A stretch of DNA of 64,000 bases from Ricinus communis (lineage: Eukaryota; Streptophyta; Magnoliopsida; Malpighiales; Euphorbiaceae). Of this stretch, positions 1 to 12,734 are shown in pieces. The first letter of the stretch is position 1; each line of letters starts with the position of its first letter. Under the pieces are notes generated by a model that was not told where the DNA came from, ran no database searches, and saw only the letters and a list, made by a program, of their open reading frames with translations. The stretch spans positions 11,100,501-11,164,500 of the forward strand of contig NC_063260.1 of the NCBI RefSeq assembly GCF_019578655.1, read 5' to 3'. The translations under genes and the position numbers were made by a program.

Positions 1-652
1 CCCTCTTCCTCGATCCTGGCATAGCTCTTGCACAATAGAAGGTTCTAAACTGGTTGTCTCAGGTGGATGCACAGATGCTGGGGTTCTTCTGAGTGATACT
101 TATTTGTTGGATCTCACTACAGACAAGCCAATCTGGAAAGAGATTCCAACTTCTTGGGCTCCTCCGTCTCGATTGGGACATTCCCTCTCAGTTTATGGTC
201 GTTCAAAAATTCTTATGTTTGGTGGCCTAGCCAAAAGTGGGCACTTGCGACTGAGATCTGGTGAGGCTTATACTATTGATTTGGAGGATGATGAGCCACA
301 GTGGAGGCAACTAGATTGCAACGCATTTACTGGTGTAGGCAGCCAGAGTTCTGTGGTTCCTCCTCCAAGACTTGACCATGTTGCTCTCACCATGCCTTGT
401 GGGAGGATCATAATCTTTGGTGGTTCCATGGCCGGGCTGCACTCTCCTTCTCAGCTTTTCCTGTTGGATCCTTCTGAGGCAAAACCATCATGGAGGACTC
501 TCAATGTTCCTGGTCAGCGACCTAAATTTGCCTGGGGCCATAGCACTTGTGTGGTTGGAGGTACTAGAGTCTTAGTGTTGGGTGGTCACACAGGGGAGGA
601 ATGGATATTAAATGAGTTGCATGAGTTGTGCTTAGCTAGTAGGCAAGACTGA
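1..652 (+). CDS. FKF1: FKF1/ADO3-type Kelch photoreceptor, 3' end only
   Basis: This is the C-terminal 216 residues of a clock-associated LOV/F-box/Kelch protein. The reading frame is open from base 2, so the gene begins outside the window. Four kelch blades are visible, each ending in a Gly-Gly pair: [19 protein letters not shown], then [38 protein letters not shown] and [18 protein letters not shown]. The tail [12 protein letters not shown] is the ending I associate with FKF1 (ADO3), rather than the ZTL or LKP2 ending. In the family, a blue-light LOV domain and an F-box precede the kelch propeller, which binds targets such as CDF repressors for ubiquitination in the photoperiodic flowering pathway; neither upstream domain is in view. 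No intron is seen in this part. The stop is at 650-652 and the 3' UTR probably runs to about 900. I am confident of the family and fairly confident of FKF1 over ZTL/LKP2. Confidence 0.9.
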   Translation, partial: PLPRSWHSSCTIEGSKLVVSGGCTDAGVLLSDTYLLDLTTDKPIWKEIPTSWAPPSRLGHSLSVYGRSKILMFGGLAKSGHLRLRSGEAYTIDLEDDEPQWRQLDCNAFTGVGSQSSVVPPPRLDHVALTMPCGRIIIFGGSMAGLHSPSQLFLLDPSEAKPSWRTLNVPGQRPKFAWGHSTCVVGGTRVLVLGGHTGEEWILNELHELCLASRQD

Positions 653-2940
653 AAACTATAGTTCGAGAATGAGCAGCTGGTCACACAACGAGCGTAGGCA
701 ATTCTTCAGAAGATGTTGCTCTATGCCCTTGGGCGTTTTAAGGTTCTTCCTTCTAAACTATCACTGCTTTGTGCATTGGTACATGCTTCCCTTGTGCATT
801 CTGCGCTGTTCATAGTATTTACATAGGAAGAGCAGTCCTTCTCTGTTTATGTATATACGATGACAGAATATGAACTTGTGAGTGCGGTTTTGGAGTTCAA
901 AGTATTTTATCTTACGTCTAAATAGAAAGTTGGGACATTTGATGTAGGCAAGTTACCCATATTAATGGTTCCACTAGCCTAAGTTTTGCTTTTCCACTGT
1001 TGGCCAATATTTAGATTGTAAAGATATAAATACTTCTTCGTTTTTCTATATTCTTCTTCTGATATAAATACTTAGAAAGGTTCTCTCCCTCAATCTTGTT
1101 CCTTCTGCCCCACTCCAATAGATGGGTTATTATTGAATTTAAGCTTGCCATAAATCCAATTTCGCAATCTTCCTGAAGTGACCGATTTAAATAAAAATCC
1201 TATGCTAGCCTCTTTTATTTAATCACTAGTAAAACTTTTATAGCTGAGAAACTTCTCGTTAACTCAATTTCGTGGTCAATCAATTCTTTTGAGACAGAGA
1301 GAGTGTGTGCGTGCGAGTCTCCAAGTTAGGCAATTCTGCATCTAATTACTCCCGCGAGCTAAGAATGAGAAATTTTGTCATATGAGGTGAAATTGGAAAT
1401 CTTGTTTTATACTCATAGTTTGTTAAAGGAACCTAAAATTTTTCAAGTTAAAGGTGGAGTTTGGTTATGGTTATGGTCGATTAAAGGTAGTTCAGTAAGC
1501 TGCATGATTTGAAGCTTTTTTGTGATACTTGGGCAATTGAAAGCGTCCAAACTCCAAAAGAATTCAGTTGGGTTCTTAAACAAGAAATATAAACAGAGTG
1601 ATGATAGGAGGAAACATGCCTCCTGTCTTTTTCCTCTGCATTTGTGATCGAAAAACCACTAAAATCTCTGGAAAAAAAGAAAAGAAAGTATCATTACTAG
1701 TAAAGCACATTTTTCTAATAACCAATGAATCTGCATGCCAGAAAAATTACCTTCTTGAAGCAAGATTCGAATAAACTCAGTTTTGATTATATGCTATTAC
1801 TTGTGCACTTCAATTTTTACAGTTACATCCTTGTCTAACAATAAGTACAAAAAGGCCATCAGATTAATAAGATGCTGAATAACACACGTTATGAAGAATT
1901 AACATCTCTCTAGAAAATTCCCAGCACAACCCTGCCTTCTTCCAAACTTGATTGGAGCCTTAGCCAGAATTATCCAGACAGTCTCTAGAGACATCAAATC
2001 CTACATAGTTTTTGGTTTAGCATGAAGAATTAACATATCAAACATGAAGTTTCAAGATGACTTTTCAGAAAGGGTTTTCATTTTTTCATTTGTCGCGAGT
2101 TGTTTTCGCCGAAGGCTTAATCTACTGCACTTCATCTTCATCATTTTGCATAATTTGCCAGTTCCACATCTCTAAAAAAATGAAACAGATTATTTGTTAA
2201 CTTCTATAGTTATATTGTCATATTAGCTTATGTACTCACTCTTTCAATTGATTTGCCTTTATTGCAGCAGCTATCCATAGCTTATTGTAGACTGCCAACT
2301 ATCTGAAATACAAAATGCTACGAAGCTCCAGTCACAAAGCCCATTCCCAAACCACGATAAAGCCGATTCATATATGAATTATAACTTCTTCATGACCTTC
2401 GTCCTCCAAGCATCTCCCCAGCTGGAGGTCCACAAAAATGCATATGGATTTGTCATCTGGAGTTTGGAATTAATTTCACAGAGGAAAGTGGCCAATTTAA
2501 TTGTCGAATGACAAATTTAGTTAACGTTGAAAGTTCAAATCAGAAATGCTTGGATGAATTGAACCTGAAAGTGCATGTTAACACAGATCAAGGGATTCCA
2601 GATAAATTCAGATGCTTTAGACTTGAAAGATTCATAAACAAAATTAATTCCACAAAGATCTAAGAAGCAGAGATATGGAAGTATTCTGGTATTATTCAAC
2701 TTCTTTTTCTTTTATGTAAGCTAAAACATTCTCATCATACTTAAAATGATGCATTTGCATACATATTATCCCACACTAACTGCATACTGATATTCAGAAA
2801 GGATCTTCTGAATAGCTCGACTTTGCAGCCATTGCAATAAAGTTAATGAAACAAACTGGGACCAACTGCACAGGATGATGATACAATCGATTGAGGTTGA
2901 CGAGTAGGTAATGATGTGGAGCCAACATCAAGAAATTAAC
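653..2940. other. FKF1 3' UTR and intergenic DNA
   Basis: The first ~250 bases after the FKF1 stop are probably its 3' UTR. The rest is AT-rich and has only short open frames with no recognisable protein. The neighbouring genes converge here, since FKF1 reads rightward and the DRP1C gene reads leftward. I see no RNA gene or transposon terminus. Confidence 0.5.
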
Positions 2941-2949
2941 CAAGTCAGC

Positions 2950-3560
2950 CTCTTAGAATTTGATGAGGGAATCTGTTACAGATATCTAAAATTTGAAGGC
3001 TGATAAGTAGCCAACTTCTTCTGGTATGCCATCAAGCAGTTATCTGAGAGAAATAAATTTCTCAAGCTTGAAAAGTCTCCCAGGATCGTGGGCATTGGAC
3101 CTTGAAAGGAATTGTAAGAAAGAGCGAGCAGTTCTAAGTAAAAATACTGTCCCTATTGACCCGGATTCAAAATCTCTGAGCTATTCTGAATGCAAACAGA
3201 TGAATAGCAAAAAGGTCCACGCTGAATCTGGTAACTTGTGCAATTGCATAAATTGCTCAATTCTTTTAGTATTTGACCATCCGCATTATTAAAAGACTTT
3301 ACAAGCAAACTATTGCCACTTATCCCACATGGCATGGGGCCTTGAAAAGAGTTGTTGGAATGGTGCTAATGTCATACAGACTGGACAAATTCCTTAATGT
3401 TTCTGGTATTTATTTCTCCTTGGAGATAATTAAAAGATACGTCAAGAACTGCAAGCAAATGACACGCAACCATCTCTGCGAGAATGAAGCCTCGCTGAAG
3501 CCTTGTAACCTATTGTCGCTTTGGGATACTGAATGGTTCCATTCTTGTAATTTACCAGCC
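2950..3560 (-). pseudogene. decayed leucine-rich-repeat (LRR) receptor fragment
   Basis: Read on the minus strand, short stretches resemble plant extracellular LRR units but sit in different frames broken by stops. Examples are VLDVSFNYLQGEI near 3400-3450, NSFQGPMPCGISGNSLL near 3310-3350, FQGPMPTILGDFSSLRNLF near 3060-3100, and DGIPEEVGYLSAF near 3000-3040. These match the LxxLxLxxNxLxGxIP pattern of RLP/RLK ectodomains. No continuous frame, signal peptide, transmembrane segment or kinase domain is present, so this is a relic and not a gene. The plus-strand open frame at 3026-3292 is its antisense shadow. The family call is moderate because it rests on short motif matches made by eye. Confidence 0.5.
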
Positions 3561-4100
3561 ACAATATATAAACATTTGTCAAGAATAAGAATAATTCCAT
3601 TTTAACAGTGGAAATGCACAGGTTTTCTACAAATATGTTCTCTTTTTATGATTTGGCAACAATTATTGAGTTACAATATTTGCTTTTGCCATGATTATGC
3701 ATGGTCACCTTGTGGGAGAGCTCTATGGAGCTTGGGTGAAAGTCTCAAGTTCGATCCTCTATTTCTCCCTCTCCATGATAACATAATATAAAAGTAGCTC
3801 TATCTGCTCTTCATTCATATAATTGATTCGAAATTTAGAAGTTTTGGACGTGCTAAAAAATAAAAGAGAGAGAATAAAAGGGAGTCAGAAAATGAAATTT
3901 TCAAGACATTAGGACTGTTTTGCAAAGGAACAGTTTATATTGAACTAACAGTTCAATATCCAACTATTAATCTACAGCCATGCCGTGTATGAATGAAGTT
4001 TACTCATTATGAAGTACAAAAGAATATGCAATCGCTGTTCAATATAAAATCTAACCTGCAATATGGGAAAAAAGTATGGCTTCAATATGCAATCCTTTAA

Positions 4101-7100
4101 TTACTTCCATGCGACAGCGTCAATCTCGTCCCTGGCAGACTTATATAGTTCAAGCCTCTTTGCTATGGCTGTTCTCTTTTCCATGAGTTGTGGGTCCTCA
4201 TCCAACATGGCTCCAAGCCGCTCCTTCTACAAAAGAAAAAAGCCAAGAAATATAGTCATAAAACATTGGCGAAAAACTATCTCTTTGCCAATGAACATGT
4301 GGAAATGGAAATTTGGCCAACACAATGCTCCATTTTCAAGATTCTAATTGGACAACTTGGCAACAGAATGTGAAGTAAAAAAAAAAAAAAAAACTAGCTA
4401 AGCTTTTAGGAATCCTTTTCTTTCCTTGGCAAACAAACTAAATTCCAATTCCTGACGAGGTTCCTAGACCTTGGAGTTTGTAAAGTAACTTGGTTCGGGT
4501 TCTCTCCATATTTATATCTCAAGGAAACCAAGAAATTCTAAATGACATACAACAAGCGCAAGATTTGGAAGTCTTGGGGATGTTTAAGCTTTACTAGATC
4601 CCTTGGTAATAATACAGTTTCCACCATGTAGGCATTTCCACCTATTGGCCTAACATACATCGAAGTATTTAACCTTTCTCTTTTTCTTTTTCTGTAAGGC
4701 TGCTTCATGTATGACTGAAAAATTCAATTAAGGTTCTCTGTATGCAAATATAAAAGAACAGAATTCTGATAACTTACCTCTCTCCTCCCAATTTGTGCAT
4801 AGAAGTGGTTGAGAAGAGATCTCTTAGCCTCTCGAACCTGACAATAAACCACAGCTTTGGGAATAGAATTCCTTAGAGTATCACAAACCATATTGATATA
4901 AGCATTGACATTTGATCCTGAAACAATTTATACCATACATGTCAGAATTTATTGATCTATCTTCATAATAATAGAAATTTGAACAATACATCATGCATCT
5001 TATGAATAGAAGGATGTTGGTAAATGCTCTGCACTAGTAATAAATGAACCCAGAAATACACATATATCACTGCTGGTTTGGGAGAAAGAAAATAATAGGA
5101 TAAACTACATGAACATGCAGATATAATCGTTATCACTAAACTGATTGTTCAAATACATATTTTAAATATAGAGGATGATAAGACACCAAGAATGAATGCA
5201 ATAAGGATTGCATACCAATTTTCCTGAAATGATAATCAGCAAAACGGTCTGCATTTGGGCCTGATGCATTTGAGTTGGAGTTGGAGTTGGAGTTAGAGTT
5301 AGTATTTGTGTTCTTCTCCCCTTCAAGGTGGATCTTCCGGAAAAATTCCACTGTTAGGTAGCTAGACTCCATGTCCACTAGCCTTAGAACTGTTTTCCTG
5401 CTATCGTCACGGAATCTTTCTAAAGCTTCATTTGCGGCAGCAGCAATGTCAGACTGGAGCGTAGGAAATCGCTTCAGCTCCTGGAATAATCATAAAGTCC
5501 AATTGGCAAAGTTAACATAATTTCTTCTTCATGTTCAACAACAGAAGAAGTAAAAGAAAAAATTCAGCAATTCTAGATTTTCCAAATAGGTAGAGAAGGT
5601 AATATTTCAGTTTGCAGATGAGGAAGTGCCACCGGTATTCTTAATAAACATGTCCCATTGCTGCATTGATATTTCAAAGTGAGTCGAGCGAATTAACCCA
5701 TGAATATTAACAGACATTTCTAAACTACTTTCTTAACATCTCAAAATTTGATGGTAAAACTGACTTGATGTTTATGTGTAGGACATGTATGCTAGAGTTC
5801 ACTTCACCTAAAATGAAAGTGGAATGACTGTTCTGAATTTATCTTTTACTCTGGCATCAATGTGTATGTCATGGGAGAAAAAAAGAAACTAAAGCATTCA
5901 AACTTGTGTCTTCACAAAGAACTGTTTTGAGATGATAATTTATGTTTTTCTATTAAGAAAGAATGCAACCTTTAAAGCGTGAAGATGCATAATTATTTGC
6001 AGAGAACAAATTGAGGTAATAACAGAAAAGGCTGTCTCCAGTCAACAATTGCTTACCTCCGTTTCAGCAATTGACTTCCGTACTAGTTCCTTCAAAACAA
6101 AGTGCACCTGAGGAAGGCAAAAAAGAAATTAAATAATATGGATGAATATCAATGCAAGGAAAATGTAACCTTAAGGGATCTCTACTCCAAAAATTTACTT
6201 ATAAAAGCCCTTTCCTCTAAGTCAAAACAATAATACTGTCCACCATCCTTTCCCACTTCAGAGTAATATAAAAGGGGAAAAAGGCACCACGAAATTCCAG
6301 ATATGCCCTTACAACAAAAATCATCTTTGTAAGGAAATATGGAGCACACCCTAAGAGCATTAATCAATAGCTGTGTTTCTTTAAGATTTTATGCTTGTTG
6401 TGAAAAGAAAATCTAAGGATGGGTCGTTCCAAGTATTGTCCAAGAAAACAGATCAACAAATGCATGTGCCCAACATTAATTATCTAGTGCTTAAATTAGT
6501 GTTCTGAAATGCAAGCCATGGTAAAGAGCCAAAATATCTCAATTATACAAATCTGAGATAACTTCACTATAATTGTGTTGCAAATTCTGGAATTTGGATA
6601 ACGTTTAATGGCACGTGTCACTCTAAATTTATATCACATTCCAACTAACTGAATTTAGTTCTTACTATGTGATGCGAGAAAGTCTACTCTGACACATTCC
6701 TATCTTCGTTCTGCATACTAGAACATTTACATTCCAAATAACTCAGGCTGTTACTTGGTCATCAACTCTTAAAGTAAGCAACCAAATGATTCCTTCCATC
6801 CTGAGATCATTCCTTCTATTGCCTTCTCATTGCATCTTATAGAAAAGAAATGCTTCTCCTCATAAATGTCATCAATGAACACATTACAACCACCAAAGGG
6901 AAGAAAATGCCCAGAACAGGAACTATTTCAAGGTTGATTCATCTTCTATCTTGAAAATAGTCAATGATTCTCCATATACACTACTATATAATCAAATGAT
7001 ATGATTATATGGAACAACTTGGACAAATGAAAACGCCATATCAATCTAGAGGAAATTCAATCTAAGTTTACTTTAACAAAGCAGCAACTGAATTAAAAAT

Positions 7101-10100
7101 AAAATTCATGGAAGGTTAACATATACAAAGAAACTTAAAAGGAAAACAGACATAATGATGCAATAGTAAAAGGGAAGAGCAATGATGCAATGCATCCATA
7201 TATGACCCAGGATATGTCCTTCAGAAAAGACGCAATAAAATATCTGGACACATATATGTGGTGTGAAAGAAGAAACAGTAGGCAGGAGCAAGTGCATTAA
7301 ATACGTATTATTGTAAATCACGTTCATCCCAAATTTTAAAATCAAGAATAACTCGAATAAAAACATTACAGCATCCACAGAGGCTTCAGCTGGGCCTTTG
7401 AAGTAGCTGATAGATCCATCAATCAGCCTCCTATATCCTTGTTCTGGAGCAATTAAATGTGGCTGATAACCGTCAGCTTCTGAAACAACTTTTTGCACAT
7501 TTTTTAAAGAGAGATGACGATCAAAGGGAAGCTTTTTCAGAGCAGCTGGAAGTTGATGATCAAAAACCCCATATATTCGATCTCCACCAGGACGCCTGAA
7601 GTAGAAATGAATGAATCAATCATACTACATTTCAAGGTTCAGAAAAACTGCTTGTCTTGAAATTCATGTGATATTACAACAGTACAGGTTTTCTATGAAT
7701 CTGTTATTCCTTGTTCATCTATTGAAGAACTATAGAGTTGGAAAGCTCCATGGTTGTTCACACATTTCAACTTTGTCATGAGAATCTTGTCATTTTTCCC
7801 CCAAATTCAAAGAAAAATTGTTTGTCCAATATCCAAATTCTAAAGTCGTATTGTCCAAATCAATTTTTGACCATATATGTACACTGTACCGTAGTTTAAT
7901 GATTCTTCCAATGTGATATGGCCACCAACACAATAGTATTGCTTTAAACAAAAGAGAGGAAAAAGCTCATTCCAAATTACAAGATTTTATTAATATTTTG
8001 GAAAAATTTAAGGAACGAATACATTCATAGGAAGGTGGAGATGGTGCCCGTTAGAAATGTTAAAGAGAAGGCACATTGAGATGGTCTAAAGATGTGCATT
8101 CTAGACCAGCAAATGCACCTATATGAGATGTGCAGCATACTGAAGTAGTAGGGGATAAGAAAGTGGGGTAGTGAAGAAAAGAACAGTTTAGAGTTATTCA
8201 ATATAAAAATAGTCATGTTAATTCAGGGAAAAATCTAGAATCAATTACCCTCCATCCAGATGTTCCTTAAATATACGGTCAAAAGCACGACACAATTCTA
8301 GGATTGTGTAAAGTTGAGCCTGTGAAAAGAGGTAACATACTTCAAATAAGTAAAATCAACCATTAAATAATTCCGTTGATAACTAAGAAATCCATCTACT
8401 ATCCTCAAAATTCTCATTTCTCACCCCTGAGTCTACTGCAATAGGCCTGCCAATGCGGTCCAACTCTGCGTTAAGCTCATCAATGGTCTTATTTATTAAG
8501 GCAATGATACTCGGTATGCGCTGTCTGATAACTGTCTCTAAATGCTGATTGAGTTGGGGGAATACAAGAAGTATAAGAACATCAGGATGACAGGTAAGAA
8601 GTCAGAGCTAAAGTGAAGATAATATTTAGTACAAAAGTAAAGCCACTTAGATATTGGATGGGAATACCTTGGACAATAGTTTTGCCAGATACTCTGCACC
8701 CATTTTACTTGATAAATGTCCATACTCGGGGCTTGTTTCAAAATATTCACGCTCCTTTCGACGAGCAGCAATCATGTCAACATTCTTATTGATATCAGCT
8801 TGGGAACGATTAACAATTCCAACCCAAGGATGTTGCAGCCTATATGCCCTTCCTTCAAGAACCTAAATTATTATACAGAGCAAATTTCAGATTAATATAT
8901 AATGCATATAACTGTATAATTTTAGCAATTAATTCAGTAATAAGTTCATACATCCAGTGCATTGGTTCCCTTGTCCATCAGATCAAGCTTCGTGAGCACA
9001 CCGAATGTCCTTTCACCTAAGTACACCAAATACAACACAAATTTATATCTTTTATTTGTCAATGGCCAACCACATATATTGAATTAGAACGCAAAATTTT
9101 GCCTCAAACAGTCGCAGCCTGATTTCTCTGACCTGTGGGATCAACTTCTCTGGCAAGTTTTATAGCATCGGAAGTGGCAATGTCTTGATTAGCTGGAGAA
9201 ATAGCCAATATAATGGAGTTGGGCTACCAAAAAACAGAAATGCATAAGAGAGAGTATGTAAAAGACATGCAATAAAAATTAGATTATGCAGGCAGCTTTT
9301 GAAAAGCATATAATAAAAATTCTTAAGATGAACAGAGTTTACACTTTATAAAACTTATGTTACACTAAAGAACTTTTTGAACATATAGCAACAAGGATAA
9401 ACTTTTGACATCTGGACTTTCAATAAGCAGGAACTGAGTAAAACTCGAAAAGAAATGCATTTGGTGGAAACTGGATCTCAGGTGATAAGTTGCATTCTAT
9501 TGTACTGACTGGAGGCGATTAGATATTCTCTCCAGTTCATTAGATTCAATTTACAATAACTTACTACCATTACAAGCCTATTCATAACAAGCATACCAAA
9601 GAGTAAAAAACTCAATGAGGAAAACCCCATACAGGCAACCCCTTTATATAACTAATCAATATCATAGAATAGGAATCATCTTCTAGACAAATAAAGCACA
9701 AATTCAAATATTGTGAAGAATGTGAAGTTTCTGAACAAAACACCAAACAATCATACATGGCCAAACCCAAATACTGAGATGTCCTTCATAACTACTAAAA
9801 TCCTCACTTTATTCTCACTTTCAGTAAGTTGAAGAATATCTGTGATGGAATACTAATTAAATTTCTGGCTAAATGAGTTGTAATCTCTTATATATTTTCC
9901 TGAGATCTCATGCATATGAGCACGTAAGGTCATTCCTCTAAATTTCTTGTTTCAGGATCACCAACACCAAATTCTTACCTTCTCAACATAAGATCGGACC
10001 ATATTTTCGATATCTTCAACTATACTATCTGGCTGGCCCTCTGCAAAAGCCAAATTTACAGCATTCCAAACATCAAAACATGATATGTACTAGAGATTAG

Positions 10101-12521
10101 AACATAGTTCACCAATCTGTAACAAAAATCATACAGAAATTTGTATTACTAGATTAGAAATTCCATATAATTACCTACAGCAACCTTTGTCAATCCAGGA
10201 AGATCTATGAGGGTCAAGTTCACAACTGAAAGACATAAATCATACAGTTAAAAGTTGTAGAATCTGAATAAACAAACAGGAATAATCAAAACAATGATTT
10301 ATGAAAAGTGAGACGTAAAAGTGGGAAATGAGAGCTGGCTAGCCCATCACATAATCCACCTCCTCCCCACCCCAAGTACTCCCGACCAAAAAGAAAAAAG
10401 CTGACACAAAAAGGGAAGGGACAGTATAATCATAAGTTTTCATACATAATGACCAAAATGTACATTAGTATTGCAATGCAGATTCATACACAAGCAAGAA
10501 GGTACCACAGTGAATGAAAATGTGGCATTGCAAACAAATTATCATTCCCAGGATCTTATCCATTGGATATAGCTAGGTACTCAAAAATACATACATACAC
10601 AAGAAATCAAACAAACAGCTCCTTGCTTTCTGTCTCTGAAATTATCTTTAAGCAGAAATTTAAAATCAAAGCATGCATCGGAACAAATTTGAAACATACA
10701 AAAAAAAAAAAAAAACTATTCTCAATTCTTTTACTGCTGAATCAAATAACTTCATTTAGCATGCGATTTGGGAGGAAGTGTGAATACAAACCATTTGGAG
10801 AATAAATACTCAGGTGGATTGGAACATTAGAGATTTGTTTTGTCTTCCCAGTAATACGATCAGTTTCATCTGCTATCTCCCTACGCACCGAAGCTACATG
10901 AAAGAAAAACAATGTTCAGTGAATAATCGGGAAAATTATAGTATAATAAAACTATGAGTTTTGATACATGATAACATGGCAGTACCTAGTAAATAAATAG
11001 AACTTTCTCTTTCTTTGAGATTAACAAGCAAGGAAAAATGCCAAATAATTAAGTTGAAATAAAGATGCTTCTAAAGACACCATTTCCAAGATGCGACCAG
11101 CCACTAGAAATCCCCACTCTTGTTCCTATCATCCTATGGTCATTGCTTAGGATTCAATTAAAATAGTACATTGACTTAGCCATACTATCATAAAAAGAAA
11201 CAACTTGTACCATTCTTTCCATGTCTCCATTGTAGTAACACAAAATTGAGATTTTCCATTAGCAGAGAGCTCACTACACCCTAAAGCAATAGCAAAACTC
11301 CAAATTCACAAGTAGTAAATGGCTCATGAAGATATTTCATATCTTAATACCACCTTATCAATTATTTCTCCATTTAGCCCCTTCAATATAGTTACTAAAG
11401 GAAATTTCAATCGACAACAGATCAAAAGCATGCATCTTAGTTGAGAAAGTATTGCTTTTCATACATTTTTAACAAGTTTTAAGGTCATGAAGCTCATACC
11501 TAACTTGATCAAGTAACAAAGTGAACTATTGAACATGTCCAATGCTTAAAATGAACATGTGTTTCAAGCAAGAAAGAAGTGAACTTCGACATGTTAATAA
11601 GTCAAATCAGTGGCAGATTCAATTTGGATCCTGAGTCTAAAAACAAGCACACTTCTCATTACAATCTCCCATTCTTTGGTTCAACATCATGATCTGAAGA
11701 GAAAGCATGGTTTTCTAGAGACATACCAAAATCAGAAAACCTCTTCTTTGGTGCATGAAGAAATTCTGCATATTCAGACTTCCCATCCTCTATCTTATGA
11801 AGTTGCAACACCAATGGCCTCCGGGTAACAATTCCTACGATGATGATCATTAAACCAATAACAAAGTGATGTCAAAGAAAAGGAAAATGTATGTTTTCAA
11901 GTGGCATAATGAAATCAACCAGATACAGATCACTCCATCTTGAAACTAAGGGAGAGATCACAATGAATTAGTTGCCTTAACTCCATTTGACAGCTTATAA
12001 CATCTTAAGTAAGTGTTAAAATGAATGTGTTATTTCAAATTTTAGTTAGAACCAACAAAAATCAAAGGAATTACTGTTTTGACTTAGCATAACTAACGTT
12101 TGTTTACAGTATCTTTCCTCCATTTCTTGTGTCAAAAACCAACATTGAAAGGCCAAGAATTACCAGATCCACGAGGCAAAAAATCTCTCCCAACTACGCT
12201 TTCCAACACTGAAGATTTCCCAGAACTCTGTATTTCACAAAAGAAGAAATAACGAACATTCAATAAACCCCATAAATCTAAAAGCAATAATTAAATCATC
12301 AAGACTGCATCTTTACCAGAAAAACATCAAAACCAAGAAACCAGAACCCACAAAATGATCTATAAAAACAATTAAGATTAAAACATAACCTGGCCACCGA
12401 CAACAGCAACAGAGGGGAGAGCTTCCCAAAGGGACATGCCTTCACCACCATGGTCGCCTAGGACAGTGCAGGCTCTTTGGATTCTGTTCACTAAACCAAT
12501 CAAACTCTCCATTGTAGCCAT
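4101..12521 (-). CDS. DRP1C: dynamin-related GTPase, DRP1C-like (16 exons)
   Basis: Sixteen exons join in frame to 622 codons: 12390-12521, 12164-12227, 11727-11834, 10792-10893, 10175-10225, 9979-10040, 9133-9223, 8952-9016, 8668-8862, 8425-8544, 8249-8319, 7370-7595, 6057-6107, 5216-5480, 4778-4917, 4101-4226. All use GT-AG introns. The start is [10 protein letters not shown] and the end is DAVAWK. GTPase motifs are intact: P-loop GGQSSGKSS (42-50), DLPG (143-146) and TKLD (212-215). The middle domain and C-terminal GED follow; there is no PH or proline-rich domain, as is normal for plant DRP1. The sequence resembles Arabidopsis DRP1C (about 614 aa) more than DRP1A. The family assembles on membranes and works in clathrin-mediated endocytosis and cell-plate formation. 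An Asn-Ser/Thr repeat at residues 503-517 is unusual. Exon borders were set by eye from splice sites and frame closure. Confidence 0.93.
5268..5312 (-). repeat. in-frame Asn-Ser/Thr hexanucleotide repeat in DRP1C exon 14
   Basis: About 45 bases of imperfect 6-bp repeat (plus-strand unit near TTGGAG) encode alternating Asn and Ser/Thr at residues 503-517 of the dynamin. The stretch lies between the VEFFRK motif and the HFRKIG motif in the region leading into the GED. The units stay in frame, so copy-number change would alter length without breaking the protein. Confidence 0.85.
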
Positions 12522-12728
12522 TTCTTGAAATGGGATCGATCTAATGCAAAATCAAGAAAATGCAATGAGCTTTGTGTATCTTCGATTTGGATCCAAGAAT
12601 AAGGGAATGCACAGATCAAGAGAAAAGAGAGGGAAGATTGGTAATAATAAGATGGGATGGGGACGTGGAATCTGAAATCAGAGAAAATGAAATAAGGAAA
12701 GAAAAAGAAAAGAGAAGGCAAAAAACGG

Positions 12729-12734
12729 TTTATA
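12729..12734 (-). promoter_or_regulatory. candidate TATA box of DRP1C
   Basis: TATAAA reads on the minus strand about 208 bases upstream of the DRP1C start codon (12521). The sequence between is purine/pyrimidine-skewed, as expected for a leader. There is no experimental support. Confidence 0.4.

Noticed and set aside
3026..3605. Two overlapping plus-strand open frames near 3 kb
   Set aside because: They are the antisense of the LRR-like relic, which reads sensibly only on the minus strand.
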